The translations under genes and the position numbers were made by a program. Of a stretch of 64,000 nt of DNA, positions 1 through 10,299 are shown in pieces. The notes under the pieces were generated by a model. It worked only from the letters and a program-made list of their open reading frames with translations. It was not told the DNA's origin and did no database searches. The DNA lies in NCBI GenBank assembly GCA_023105745.1, contig JALGQZ010000008.1, forward strand, positions 19,715,866 to 19,779,865. The letters run 5' to 3'. This DNA is from Austropuccinia psidii. Lineage: Eukaryota; Basidiomycota; Pucciniomycetes; Pucciniales; Sphaerophragmiaceae. How positions within the stretch are numbered: position 1 is the stretch's first letter; each line of letters starts with the position of its first letter.

Positions 1-1
1 A

Positions 2-2479
2 TTGTCTGAAGGATGGCTTATCATTTATATTGATGATATTATTATATTTTCTGACTCATGGTCTTTGCACCTTGAAAGACTTGCAAGAGTACTTCATAAA
101 GTTGCAGAAGTGAACATGAAAATTTCACTTAAGAAATGCAATTTTGGTTTTGAAGAACTCAAAGCATTAGGACATGTTGTTTCTGGTTTGAGCTTGGGTA
201 TTGACAAGAATAAAGTAGCAGCAGTGCTACTTAAACCAATACCCCAGAATAGAAAAGAAATGATGTCTTTTCTTGGGTTTGCCAGTTATTATAGGCAACA
301 CCTGAAAGATTTTGCAATTCTAGCCAAATCACTCTATAGAATCTGTGATCAACAGACTGTATTTGAGATGACACAGGAAAGAATTAATGCTTATGAGAAG
401 ATAAAGAAAGCCCTTACAGAAGCACCTTTACTCCTCATGCCTGACTGGAATATTCCCTTTAAATTGTACATTGATGCATGTGGAGATGGACTAGGGGCAG
501 CCCTACATCAAGTCCAGATTATTGATGACAAACCTACAGAAGGACCAGTTTGTTATATCTCAAGACAAATCAAACCAACAGAAGCCAGATATGGTGCAAG
601 CCAAATGGAGTGCTTATGTTTGGTATGGGCACTTGAGAAACTACACTATTATCTTGATGGCAGTGTTTTTGAAGTGATAACTGACTGTAATGCCGTAAAA
701 TCACTTCTTAACATGAAAACTCCCAACAGACATATGTTGAGATGGCAAATAGCCATTCAAGAATATAGAGGAAACATGACTATAGTTCATAAAGCAGGAA
801 ACATTCACAAGAATGCTGATGGACTTAGTAGATGGGCTTTAGCCAACACTCCTGATAACCCAGCTTATGTACCTTTGGAAGCTGAACCACAGATTCCAAT
901 TGAAGGAATTAACATAACTGATATTGGGACTGAATGCTTTGAAGAAGTCAGAGAATCTTTTAAACAAGACAAGAATTGCCATATCTTGACTTCTTTATTA
1001 GATAAAGACTGCAAAGATACATCTTTAGTTAATGCACTTGATGAAGTTTGGAAAAATTCCTATTCTGAAGGAAGATTTCACTTGTTTGATGGGATTATTT
1101 ACCATAGAACAAAACATTCTTGTGTGATGACACTATGTAGTAGATTACTTATCAATACCATGCTTCATGAATGTCATGATAGTATCTACTCTGGACACCT
1201 GTCAGAAGACAGAACACTTGAAAAAGTGAAGAACTGTGCATGGTGGCCATCTTGGAGGAAAGAAACCATTGAATATTGCCATACCTGTGATAGATGCCAG
1301 AAAGCAAACAGGAGCACAGGCAAGAAATTTGGATTAATGATCCATATTCAAGAACCAAAATCCCCTTGGGAAGTTGTTCACATGGATTGGGTCACAGCAC
1401 TTCCTCCAAGTGGTGACAAAAGTTATAATGCTTGTTTAGTCATTGTAGACAGATATAGCAAAACTCCCATATTCTTACCATGTCATAAAGATGACACTGC
1501 TATGGATACAGCTCTTCTTTTATGGAGTAGAGTTATTTCTCATACAGGGTTATTTAAGAATATCATAAGTGACAGAGACCCCAAGTTCACATCTGCACTT
1601 TGGACCAATCTTCATAGATTGTTTGGGACTAAGTTATCATTCTCTACAGCATATCACCCTCAAACATATGGGCTAGCAGAGAGGATGATTCAAACTTTAG
1701 AAGACATGATCAGGAGATTTTGTGCTTATGGATTAGAATTCAAAGACTCAGATGGCTTTACCCATGACTGGTGCACTCTGATACCTGCATTAGAATTGGC
1801 ATACAAGACATCAGTCCATTCTTCCACAGGACAAACTCCTGCTATGTTAGAAAAGGGATGGAATCCAAGACTCCCAGCAGACACACTGAGGAAAGACTTG
1901 ATTGACATTCATCCTACAGCTTCCAGCTTCAAATTAATGCTTGATAAAGTAAAATACCATGCAAAACATAGTATTGATGATGCTTTTGATTATGCAAAAC
2001 AGAAGTGGGACAAGAGTCATAAAGTACCAGACTTCAAAGTAGGGGACTTAGTTCTAGTTTCAACCTTGAATTTTAATAATATCAAAGGCCCAGAGAAACT
2101 TAAAGATTCTTATGTAGGACCTTTTGTTATTGTTGCTTTACATGGAACCAATGCAGTTCAAGTGGAATTGAGTGGTGAATTGGAAAATAAACACCCCACA
2201 TTTCCAGTTAGCTTGATAAAGCCTTATCAACCAGCTGACAAAGAATTGTTTCCTTTAAGAAACCCAACTCCTTTAACTGTACCACCTGTGGAACAGAATG
2301 AAGACAAAAAGATAAAGAAAGTCATTAAAGAAGAGAGACTTAGGGGTAAAAATCAAAGAGAATATCTTGTCAGATATAGAAATCCAGTACATGAAGATGA
2401 ATGGATGGCAGAATCAGAAATACCTGACTCAGATAAACTCTTAAGAAGATTTAGACATGAAAGAAGGCCACAAGCCTGA
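2..2479 (+). CDS. Ty3/Gypsy (chromovirus-type) pol polyprotein, 3' part, open at the window edge
   Basis: The reading frame is open at the left edge (its first codon is TTG, so no true start is visible) and runs 825 codons without a stop. In order it shows: the reverse transcriptase palm YIDD motif (residues 9-12); the RT connection with FLGFASYYR; RNase H with IDACG near residue 158, an ECLCLVWAL segment, TDCNAV and HKNADGLSR; the integrase HHCC zinc finger (CHTCDRC); the integrase core with HMDWV (D near 462), SDRDPKFTS (D near 524) and GLAERMIQ (E near 560); and a C-terminal chromodomain-like tail with EYLVRYRN and [11 protein letters not shown]. The protein would reverse-transcribe and integrate a retrotransposon; the chromodomain usually guides insertion to chromatin. 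Oddities: the normally near-invariant HPQTDG reads HPQTYG, and the frame holds about one CpG. A polypurine tract and 3' LTR follow, so this is a real element end. The 5' part (gag, protease, RT fingers) lies outside the window. Confidence 0.97.
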   Translation: MSEGWLIIYIDDIIIFSDSWSLHLERLARVLHKVAEVNMKISLKKCNFGFEELKALGHVVSGLSLGIDKNKVAAVLLKPIPQNRKEMMSFLGFASYYRQHLKDFAILAKSLYRICDQQTVFEMTQERINAYEKIKKALTEAPLLLMPDWNIPFKLYIDACGDGLGAALHQVQIIDDKPTEGPVCYISRQIKPTEARYGASQMECLCLVWALEKLHYYLDGSVFEVITDCNAVKSLLNMKTPNRHMLRWQIAIQEYRGNMTIVHKAGNIHKNADGLSRWALANTPDNPAYVPLEAEPQIPIEGINITDIGTECFEEVRESFKQDKNCHILTSLLDKDCKDTSLVNALDEVWKNSYSEGRFHLFDGIIYHRTKHSCVMTLCSRLLINTMLHECHDSIYSGHLSEDRTLEKVKNCAWWPSWRKETIEYCHTCDRCQKANRSTGKKFGLMIHIQEPKSPWEVVHMDWVTALPPSGDKSYNACLVIVDRYSKTPIFLPCHKDDTAMDTALLLWSRVISHTGLFKNIISDRDPKFTSALWTNLHRLFGTKLSFSTAYHPQTYGLAERMIQTLEDMIRRFCAYGLEFKDSDGFTHDWCTLIPALELAYKTSVHSSTGQTPAMLEKGWNPRLPADTLRKDLIDIHPTASSFKLMLDKVKYHAKHSIDDAFDYAKQKWDKSHKVPDFKVGDLVLVSTLNFNNIKGPEKLKDSYVGPFVIVALHGTNAVQVELSGELENKHPTFPVSLIKPYQPADKELFPLRNPTPLTVPPVEQNEDKKIKKVIKEERLRGKNQREYLVRYRNPVHEDEWMAESEIPDSDKLLRRFRHERRPQA

Positions 2480-2607
2480 ATATGTCTATAAATGTGCTTT
2501 AAATTACTTGATCTGAGTAATGTGAAGAGGTTGGACAGTGGACATTACCCCCCTTTGGGGCCTTATTCTTTTATCACTAATAAAATTGTAGTACAATTAT
2601 ATTTTTT

Positions 2608-2619
2608 GGTGGGAGGGAA
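2608..2619 (+). other. Polypurine tract of the Ty3/Gypsy element
   Basis: The 12-base all-purine run ggtgggagggaa lies 129 bases after the pol stop and directly before the TGTGAGCC that opens the LTR. This is where plus-strand DNA synthesis is primed in LTR retrotransposons. Its position fixes the 5' edge of the 3' LTR. Confidence 0.85.
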
Positions 2620-4538
2620 TGTGAGCCTTGAGGTATATTTTACATACCCAAATAGGCCACAATTATCTTAAAAAGAAATTTTGAATTATGAAAAATTCAT
2701 AAGTCATGCATATATCCAAAATTCATCATTTTTAATTTCAGAAAAGATGAATAACTTTTTATTGAGTAAGTAAATCCATGGATTTAAGACCAGATTTGGA
2801 TTCTACACAAAAATTCACCTAGGGTAGCTCCATAGAGTGAATAAGCTCAATTTAAGTATTTGAGGTGGTAAAATGGAAAATACTTCAATACCACATCATT
2901 AATACCACATAAAAGATCCGTGAAAATTTTTGTTTTTCTTGATTTTTAGCCAAAATAATGGGAAAGTGAGAAATCCCATGTTAAATATACACTAAGAATA
3001 GTGTTATGCATGTTTTGAGCACTTAATATCATGGTATTCTTACATGGAATTTTGGTACACCCATAGTGGATATCTCACTTTAAGCTTAAATTACTATTTT
3101 GACATAAAAAATAAGCAAGGGGGACAAAAGACATCAAAGAGAGCCAGGGTACCCAACTTCTGAGGCCTCATAGGCGTGGATAGCTCCAGAGCATGGATCC
3201 ATGGCTCATCTTGGCCCAATTGGTAAACTAAAACTCTTTTGGAACTTGGTTACCAAGTTACACCTACTGTAATCATAAGAAAAATAGCAAATAACCTGCT
3301 ATTTTGACGTGCCAAGGAGGTAATAAGCTACTTAGGCTCCTGTAACCACGTCAATTCTTGATGACTTTCCATTACTAGACCCTAAAAGAGTAATTAAACC
3401 CTTTTGGGATCCATATTCATTGATTTACCTCATAGCAACCAGCAAAATACTGCTATTTGCAATTCTACGTAGAAATGAGGTAAAAACTTCAAAAATTCAT
3501 TAAAAATACAATTCTTAATGAATCTTCCTGAATCTTTCAGGACCAATGAAGAACGGTATTATCTATGGTACAACCAAAAAGAATTATGGTTTTACTAGTA
3601 AAATTAAAAGTTTTACCTACAGTCCATTTTTGACCATTCTACGTGAAACACTGAATCTTCAAAAATTCACAGTAATTACAACCTGTGATTAAATTGGCAA
3701 TAACATTGATAACTTTGAGAAATCAATGATTATTTTAGAATAAAAGAAGATTTACAGATGTTACTCCTTTTATTCTTAACCATATTGGGGTTGGTAGTCA
3801 TGTAAAAGCATCAATTAAGTAATTATGATAATCTTACGTGACAACAGATGATGCAATCATTAATCCAAAAGGGTTTATTGTTTTCTCACTCACTGGTTTT
3901 TCAGTTTGCTCCATGGCACGCCTCTGTGAGCTGTTGTTGACTTAAAAGAAGCCTATTCTTGCTCTTTTTTCCGTATCATCATCTTATAAATTTATTAAAT
4001 CATTATTACCAACAAGTAAGTATTAGTTAAAGCTATTCTTAAGTGTTTTAAATCTTTCAGAATCATCCAGAAAGACGTGAAATCATAGAATCCAACTATG
4101 TATTGCTGTAATACTGTTATAAATCCTTTTGATCCCTTAAATCCACAATTCCACATCAAATTTCTCTACTCTTATCTATCAATAAGTTCTTTGGAGTATT
4201 AGTGAGTCATTTATTTTTAATTCTTAAAGTTTTTCTCTAGTAATAGTTTTCTTCAAGAATTATATTCATAATTATTCTTGTAAAAGATAATTATATATTA
4301 AAATAATTTTATTATTTTAATAAAGAAGTTTTTATTATTGAATTCTTCTTGTAATTGATTCTAGTAGACAATTACTGCTCACTGTTATAATCACTAGTAG
4401 TGTATAACAAGTGAAAGAAATGATTTTATAATTATTTAATTGTGGTTATAATAATTTTTTTATTATATTTCATAAGAACAGACATAGTACTGTTGATTAA
4501 TAGTAATATTATCATCAGTTTCATAGTCACATCTTACA
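2620..4538 (+). repeat. 3' LTR of the first Ty3/Gypsy family (LTR copy 1)
   Basis: It begins TGTGAGCC right after the polypurine tract and ends in CTTACA. The end was set by comparison with the copy at 50673-52861, whose target duplication defines its termini. Shared landmarks are the gaggtat...catacc palindromic start, the gattctacacaaaaa...cctaggg block near 2800, the gccagggtaccca block near 3150, and the gtttcatag...cttaca end. At about 1.9 kb it is long for a fungal Ty3 LTR. The three copies are clearly related but diverged, with AT-rich indels. A 5' LTR would lie outside the window. Confidence 0.82.
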
Positions 4539-4540
4539 CA

Positions 4541-4902
4541 GACAGCATTGTGACAATAAACCGGTTACCAACATCATGGGTTCGATTCAAGTTGGAGACA
4601 AGAGGAGGTCTCAATCAAACAACCAGAAATCACTGGGTTTTCTGCTCCATTGGCGTCAAGGGTTCCGCCCCTTGGGGGTTCCTTGTAGGCTCCTGTTGTG
4701 ACTCATGTAACTCCATGAGGGTGACATGGGTAATACCATCAGTTACATGCACTTCATGAGGCAGTGCTCTAAACCCAGGGGTACTGTCACATGGTGGAAT
4801 GTGATCTACAACTTGCCATTATTAACCGGTCTTTCAACCAGTTTAATAGCCTTTTTGGCAAGAGTTCCCTTTGCTGAGGTCTGGCGGACAGCATTGTGAC
4901 AA
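4541..4902 (+). repeat. SINE-like unit with a B-box-like motif between 16-bp direct repeats
   Basis: The 16-mer gacagcattgtgacaa occurs exactly at 4541-4556 and again at 4887-4902. Between them lies 330 bp of higher GC than the surroundings, with ggttcgattc at 4579-4588, which matches the RNA polymerase III B box. A flanking duplication of this length is what a target-primed retroposon (SINE) leaves. Against a SINE: I cannot find a good A box at the right distance and there is no A-rich tail. It may instead be a duplicated fragment. No protein coding is convincing here. Confidence 0.4.
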
Positions 4903-5830
4903 ACCCCCTAAATAAGGTCACTCACAGGTGCAGGGGCGTATTGCAGTAGCTGGAGCCAACAAGCCCCAAGACCTGTGGTCAGGTTCCAGGGTCCAGAGAA
5001 GCTAAATTTGAGGTTTTTGGGGGGTTTCTTACACAATTAAGAATAGTACAGCTCAAATAAAAAAACCATTGTTTTACAAAATACTTCATAAAGTACTGTG
5101 AAAATGATCTTTTATTCAAAATACATTCAAACTTCAAAAACTGAGATTATTACACAAGTATGGTCATTTGATGGGGTTTTCACTTGGTTTTTCAGGGTAA
5201 AACCCCTAAAAAAGGTCCCTCACAGGTCTGGGGGGTTTTTTCAGTAGCTGGAGAAAACAAGATTTGAAAACATGGGATAATACACCAGGTATATGTCCTA
5301 GAGTCCAGAAAACCCATTTTTGACAGTTTTTCAGGGTTTTTACTTGATTTACCATAGTAATTCCCAAGGAAAATGGCTCATCTGTTAGAAAAAATATACT
5401 CAAATGTTCGACAGCAATTATTCTTCATATAAATTCTTTTTAGACACCCAAAACTCCTTTTTTGGCACAAATTTAGCCGCTTCAAAGGGTTTTCACCAAG
5501 TTTCCAAAGTAACTCTCCAATAATAATACTTACAAGGGTCTGGATTCTATTTTAGTATCTTGATAAAACAGCAGCCTAAACCCAGGGGCTGGCCCTGGGT
5601 TTCAAAAAGCTATTTTTGAAAATTTTGGGGGATTTTAATCAATTGACCATAGTAAACCCCCCAATATAAGTGTTTCATACCATTCTTTCATTATAATTCT
5701 TTCTTTGAGAGTTTTTTAAAGCCCCAAAATCTACTTAAGGGAACACCTTTGATAAGCTAATGGGGTTTTTTCTGAGTTTTCCATAGTAAAACCCCTAAAA
5801 GAGGACTCCTCTCCATATATTTTGTTTTCT
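4902..5830. repeat. Degenerate tandem array, ~150-bp monomers in ~300-bp dimers
   Basis: The anchor ccatagtaaa-acccc (and variants) recurs near 4902, 5201, 5359, 5511, 5654 and 5789, with a weaker instance expected near 5050. Spacings are about 135-160 bp. Two monomer types alternate. Type A carries aggtc-ctcacaggtctggggg, cagtagctgga and a gtccagaaaaccca block. Type B carries a ttataattcttt...cccaaaa block and a tgatggggtttt block. Copies are much diverged. No coding sense is apparent; short open frames here are accidental. Confidence 0.65.
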
Positions 5831-6500
5831 TCCAATTTTTATTTTTCAAAAGGATTAGGTATTTCCAACACCAAAACTTTGAAAATCAATTTTCCTCTGT
5901 GACTTATCTCAACAAGTAGGCACTTCCATTTTTTGAACAAGGCCTATTATCTTAACAAATAAACTAGCTTTGATGATAGCTATTTAAATGAATTATAGAT
6001 TGAAAGTATTCTGAATTTATGTAATTATCATGTTGTATCTGTTATAAACTTTAATTTTCAAAAGCTATAAAAATCAAATTCATATTTGAAATAAAAGAAT
6101 GGAGATCTATATCAAATATTTATGGAATTTCTTCAAATATCAAGAATTTCAGGCTAAAGCCACAAATTCTAGTGATGTTAAGTATTTTCTTACATTTGTT
6201 TATTTTGAGCTCATCTAAGGTATATTTTTTAAATTATTACATTTATTTTCAGTATATATCTTCATGAACTTTATCTTTTATGCGGAGCTACAAAAATAAT
6301 CTGAAAAATATTTAAGAAACATGAATAGTAATTTTATATCGGGAGAATTTGACAAGAGATCTCTCAGAATTCTTTGAATACCTCAAGAGAGCTATAAAGC
6401 TATATTATATGATCAATTCAAGAAACAATATATTACTGTCTGTCCAGTTACATGAAAAATCTCCAGGTGTATAACTCAAAAAAAGTCAATATTTCAAATA
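5830..6500. other. AT-rich stretch, probably including the unlocated left end of LTR copy 2
   Basis: No gene, RNA or repeat can be recognised. The left end of LTR copy 2 should lie here, but I could not place it because similarity to the copy at 50673 fades. Confidence 0.4.
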
Positions 6501-8097
6501 ACTAAAACAATTTTTTTAATAAAATATGACTTTAGAGTTTTTAGGGAAAAGCTGTGAGTTAAAAAGAAATATTGAGACAAAACTTTGATATAAGAAATCA
6601 ATTTATTTTTGATTACAGAAATATAATCTATCTTCTATACTTTCAATTCTTTATTTACAATTTATAAAGAAAAACATAATATAGGAATTTCTATTTAATC
6701 AAATATTACCTGTTTTGAAATGTCTTATTGATTGATTGTGATGATTATGGACAAAAACAATGATGAAAATGCTTCTTTTATTCCTTGAAAGAATCTGTTA
6801 TCATCAATTATGTATATGGAAGGAGCTCTTAAATTAAAACTGGAAAGCTTTACCTGAAAATAAGTATTTTAACATAAGGTAACTCATTTCCAATCTTATG
6901 TTAAAGCTACCAGTGTTTTTTTGGAACTCCAAGAAGCTTTAGGCCTCATTAATTGATATTATAATATCTTTGCTCTTTGGAAATTAATATCTTCACTAAA
7001 GTTTTTTACATGAAGAATACTCAAATAAATTATCAAGCAAAAATATCTTAAATAATATTTCCAATTAGTTTTTCAAGAAATCTCAATTCTCTTTGAGAAT
7101 AATTAAGAGAGTTATTTTCAAGGATAAGTTCCAGCAGATTTTATCTATATAGGATACTGGAAATGTAATTTATACACAGATAACCATTGGTTCTAAGCTG
7201 AGAGAATTTACCAATCAAATAAATCAAGAAATGGATTTTTGAAATCTTTGTTGTTTTTCCATGTAAAATGGCAAAACATACTGAACCTTATCTTATGATA
7301 ATTTTTTTAAGCTTTTAAATGTAATTCGAGGCTTATTCATTCTCAATTAAACTTACTCAAAACCTTGATTCCAAGCCTTCATGTGGGGATTTACCCTTTG
7401 GAAGCTTGTGATTCCTGTCCAAAAGGAGGATAAACCTTTATAAAATTTAATATTCAATCAAATTCTAATCTTGGGGTTTAGATAAGGTTTAAGATTCATC
7501 AATAAAGTAGGAAAATCTTTTTTGGGCTCTTGCAGATCCCAAAGTGTGGGTACCCTGGCACCTTGTACCATTTTTTCCTTTGTCTGCCCTTTTTGTGTGG
7601 ATTTTTGAAATTTATTTATTCAAATCTATACCTTTTCTTGAAGCAATTTTTAATTGGGGTCATTATTATTGAAATCCTTTATTCCAAATCATTATCAAAT
7701 TTAGTAAATATACACAGCACCTTAAATTTGAAATCATTTTCATAAGCTTACATAAACCTTATGAAACCTAAGATTTCAAGTTCAAATTAATAATTCAACA
7801 GTTTTATTTAAATTTCTTAAATTTTATAAGCTTTCTGTGAGATCTTAAAATCTTCCACTCCCAGTAAAGGGAGCCATTTTTGGGTAAAACACCCAATTTG
7901 TCTAACCTAGGTTATTTTTTGTGTAGAATTCAAAAGGTACATAATAATTATAGCTTTCTTATCAAAGATGAAGCCATAGTCATTTTTTATTATTTTTGAT
8001 TTGAAAGCAATTTGAAAAATCTATTTTTGACCAAATCAAATTTAGAAAATACTTTTTTCCCCTTATGGGTATGTAATACATACCTCACAGGCTCACA
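6500..8097 (-). repeat. LTR of the first Ty3/Gypsy family (copy 2, reverse)
   Basis: The right end reads catacctcacaggctcaca, the exact complement of the TGTGAGCC start of copies 1 and 3. Further shared blocks include gggatttaccctttgg (7386) and gggtaccc (7547), and the order matches the copy at 50673-52861 through to about 6500. The sequence right of 8097 is the interior of a different element's pol frame, so this LTR appears to have inserted into it. The left end and its target duplication were not found. Confidence 0.75.
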
Positions 8098-10290
8098 GTT
8101 ATGTTGTTTCAAGGTATTTCCTCAAGATGGATACTTCAAAAGCTCAAATGGCCACAGCCCAAAGACATCAAGGCACTTTAATCTTCTTATGGATATTAAA
8201 ACTTCTTTTCTTTTCATTACAAAGTATTCCAAAAATATTGTTTCCCTCACTTCTCTTCTCTCAAAATATATTCCTTTCACCTTCAATGAGGAATCTCTGA
8301 GCCAGATTAAACTAATCAGACAATCTTTCACCACTTCTCCTATCATTTCACATTTCAATTCTTCTCTACCCACTATTTTAGATACTGATGTTTCTAATTA
8401 TGTCTTAGGTTCTATATTTATTCAGGTGAACTTCTCAGGATATCATCCCAATGCATTTGATACTTTCAATCTTCTTTCAGATTAACTTATCTATGAAATT
8501 AATTACAAATAACTCCTTAAAATAGCTTTGACACTCAAACTCTTGATAGAGTTTCTAATTTACCTTCCTGATCCTTTCAAATATTTTATTAGACCATTCT
8601 TCCTTTCAGTATTCCATTTCCTTAAAGTTTCTCAATTTCCCCCAAGCCTATTTCAATGAGTTTCTTTCTGATTGCCACTTTTCTATCACTTACCACACTT
8701 CAAGGCTGGCCACTTTACCAGATGCCTTGTCACATTGGGGTAATGTGTACCCCAAGAGGGGATGGACTTAATCATCAATACTCCTCAAAATTTTCAAGAA
8801 TCTCCTAAGCAAGATGAAATCCAACAAAGAATATTCTTCTTTATCAAATCTGAAGTCTTCTCAGACATAGTGGATCAAGCTCAAAATGAATTATTGAAAG
8901 ATAATAAATACAAATAAATACTCAATAAATTAGGAAAATGTTAATCAAACTCAGATTCTTCTCTTGAATCTCAATCAAAATTGTTATTATTCAAAGAGAC
9001 AGTAGTCATTCCCAATAATCCATCCATACAGTTTGAAATTCTTCAAAAGCATTCTTATTCTCCATTGAATAGAACCATGGGCTAGGGAAAGACCCTCAAG
9101 CTCCTCAAGAGGGATTTTCACTGGGCTGGAATTCCTGAATTCCTTAAGTACTATATTTCCTCAGGTAAGAAATGTTGAAGAGACAATAGCATTCACCATA
9201 AGAATTTGGCTTACTCAAACCTCTTCAAATTCCATCTGGTCCTTGAAATTTCTTATTAATTGCCACCTTTCATAATCTTTTACTCAATCTTAGTTCTTGT
9301 GGACATATTCACAAAAAATGGAAATATTCCTTTCAGCTTATTTGAAAATCACTTCGTTTATTTGGCTCAACTCCCAACAATCCATGTCTTTTTGGAAATA
9401 GGGAATTTGAATAAGTGTTTTTAGTGATTGGGATACCTTTTCTTATCATTATGGACCAATTTATTTCAGAATCTAAAGATATAAAGAGGTAATTCAACTG
9501 TGTTTCACCGTAAAACAAATGGACATGAAGAAAGTTTATATCAGATTCTAGAAACATCTTTTCATATGTATGTCAGTTACCATGAAGAAGACTGGAATGC
9601 CTGGCTCCCTCTGGCTGGCTTTTCCTACAATGATGAAGCGCACTCATCAACAAAACAAAAACTATTTTTCACCATTTATTGAATAGATCCAATCTTTGAC
9701 TCAATCTCTATTTCTCAAGGCACTCCTTATTAAAATTTATCATCAAAACTCTAATCAGTACAGAAATATTTTAAAGAAAAATTAGAGTCCAAAATAAGGC
9801 ATTTGAAAATTATTCCAATACAAATATTTCAATTCCACCCAATTTCCAACCTGGGGAAAAATTATATCTAGCCTCAATGAAAATCAAGACAACAAGACCC
9901 ATCAAAAAAACTTTTATAAAGATGGCTTGCACCCTTTGAAGCTCTGAAGAAGGCAGGAAGTCATGCATATCACCTCAAGTTGCACCAATGATGGAAGTCA
10001 GTTCACCCTGTATTCCATGTGTCGTTATTGGAACCTTTCAATAAATTGAATATCCCAAATTTCTATCAATTTCCACCATTATTAGTCATAGTGAAAGAGA
10101 AATAACGATTGTAAGTGGAACAGGTTTGGGACTCAACACTCAAGAGGGCTAAATTGTGGTATCTGTAGGAGTGAAAAGTATTCAGTGAACACCCATAAAA
10201 CCCCACTTGTGAACCTGCTAAACTACTTAGCAATTTACCAGAGCTTCTCAAGGACTTTAATTATTTTTTCCTGACAAGCCTGGTCAAAAT
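8098..10290 (+). pseudogene. Decayed Ty3/Gypsy pol of a second family (late RT, RNase H, integrase, chromodomain)
   Basis: Read in shifting forward frames, the region follows the standard Ty3 pol order. Near 8150 a 'WPQPK'-like thumb region appears; at 8200-8480 an RT/RNase H segment with TSPIISHFN and ILDTDVSNYVLGSI; near 8700 LATLPDALS; at 9060-9150 integrase zinc-finger remains (KTLKLL-RDFHWAGIPEF); at 9500-9682 the end of the integrase core (TNGHEES in place of TDGQTER, then YVSYHEEDWNAWLPLAGFSY and HSSTKQ). Near 10000 comes HPVFHVSLLEP-like text, and to 10290 a degraded chromodomain. Many stops and frameshifts break it, so it is not functional. The catalytic E of the integrase seems kept, but little else is intact. 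The RT core is missing on the left, where LTR copy 2 sits. Confidence 0.85.
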
Positions 10291-10299
10291 ACCACAAGA

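Noticed and set aside
1152..1908. Reverse-strand frames opposite pol
   Set aside because: Shadows of an intact, motif-rich forward frame.
4560..4600. A tRNA gene at the GGTTCGATTC motif
   Set aside because: No acceptor stem pairing or A box could be found; only the T-arm/B-box-like block is present.
9333..9557. Reverse-strand 74-codon frame
   Set aside because: It lies opposite decayed integrase remains that read forward in a known order.
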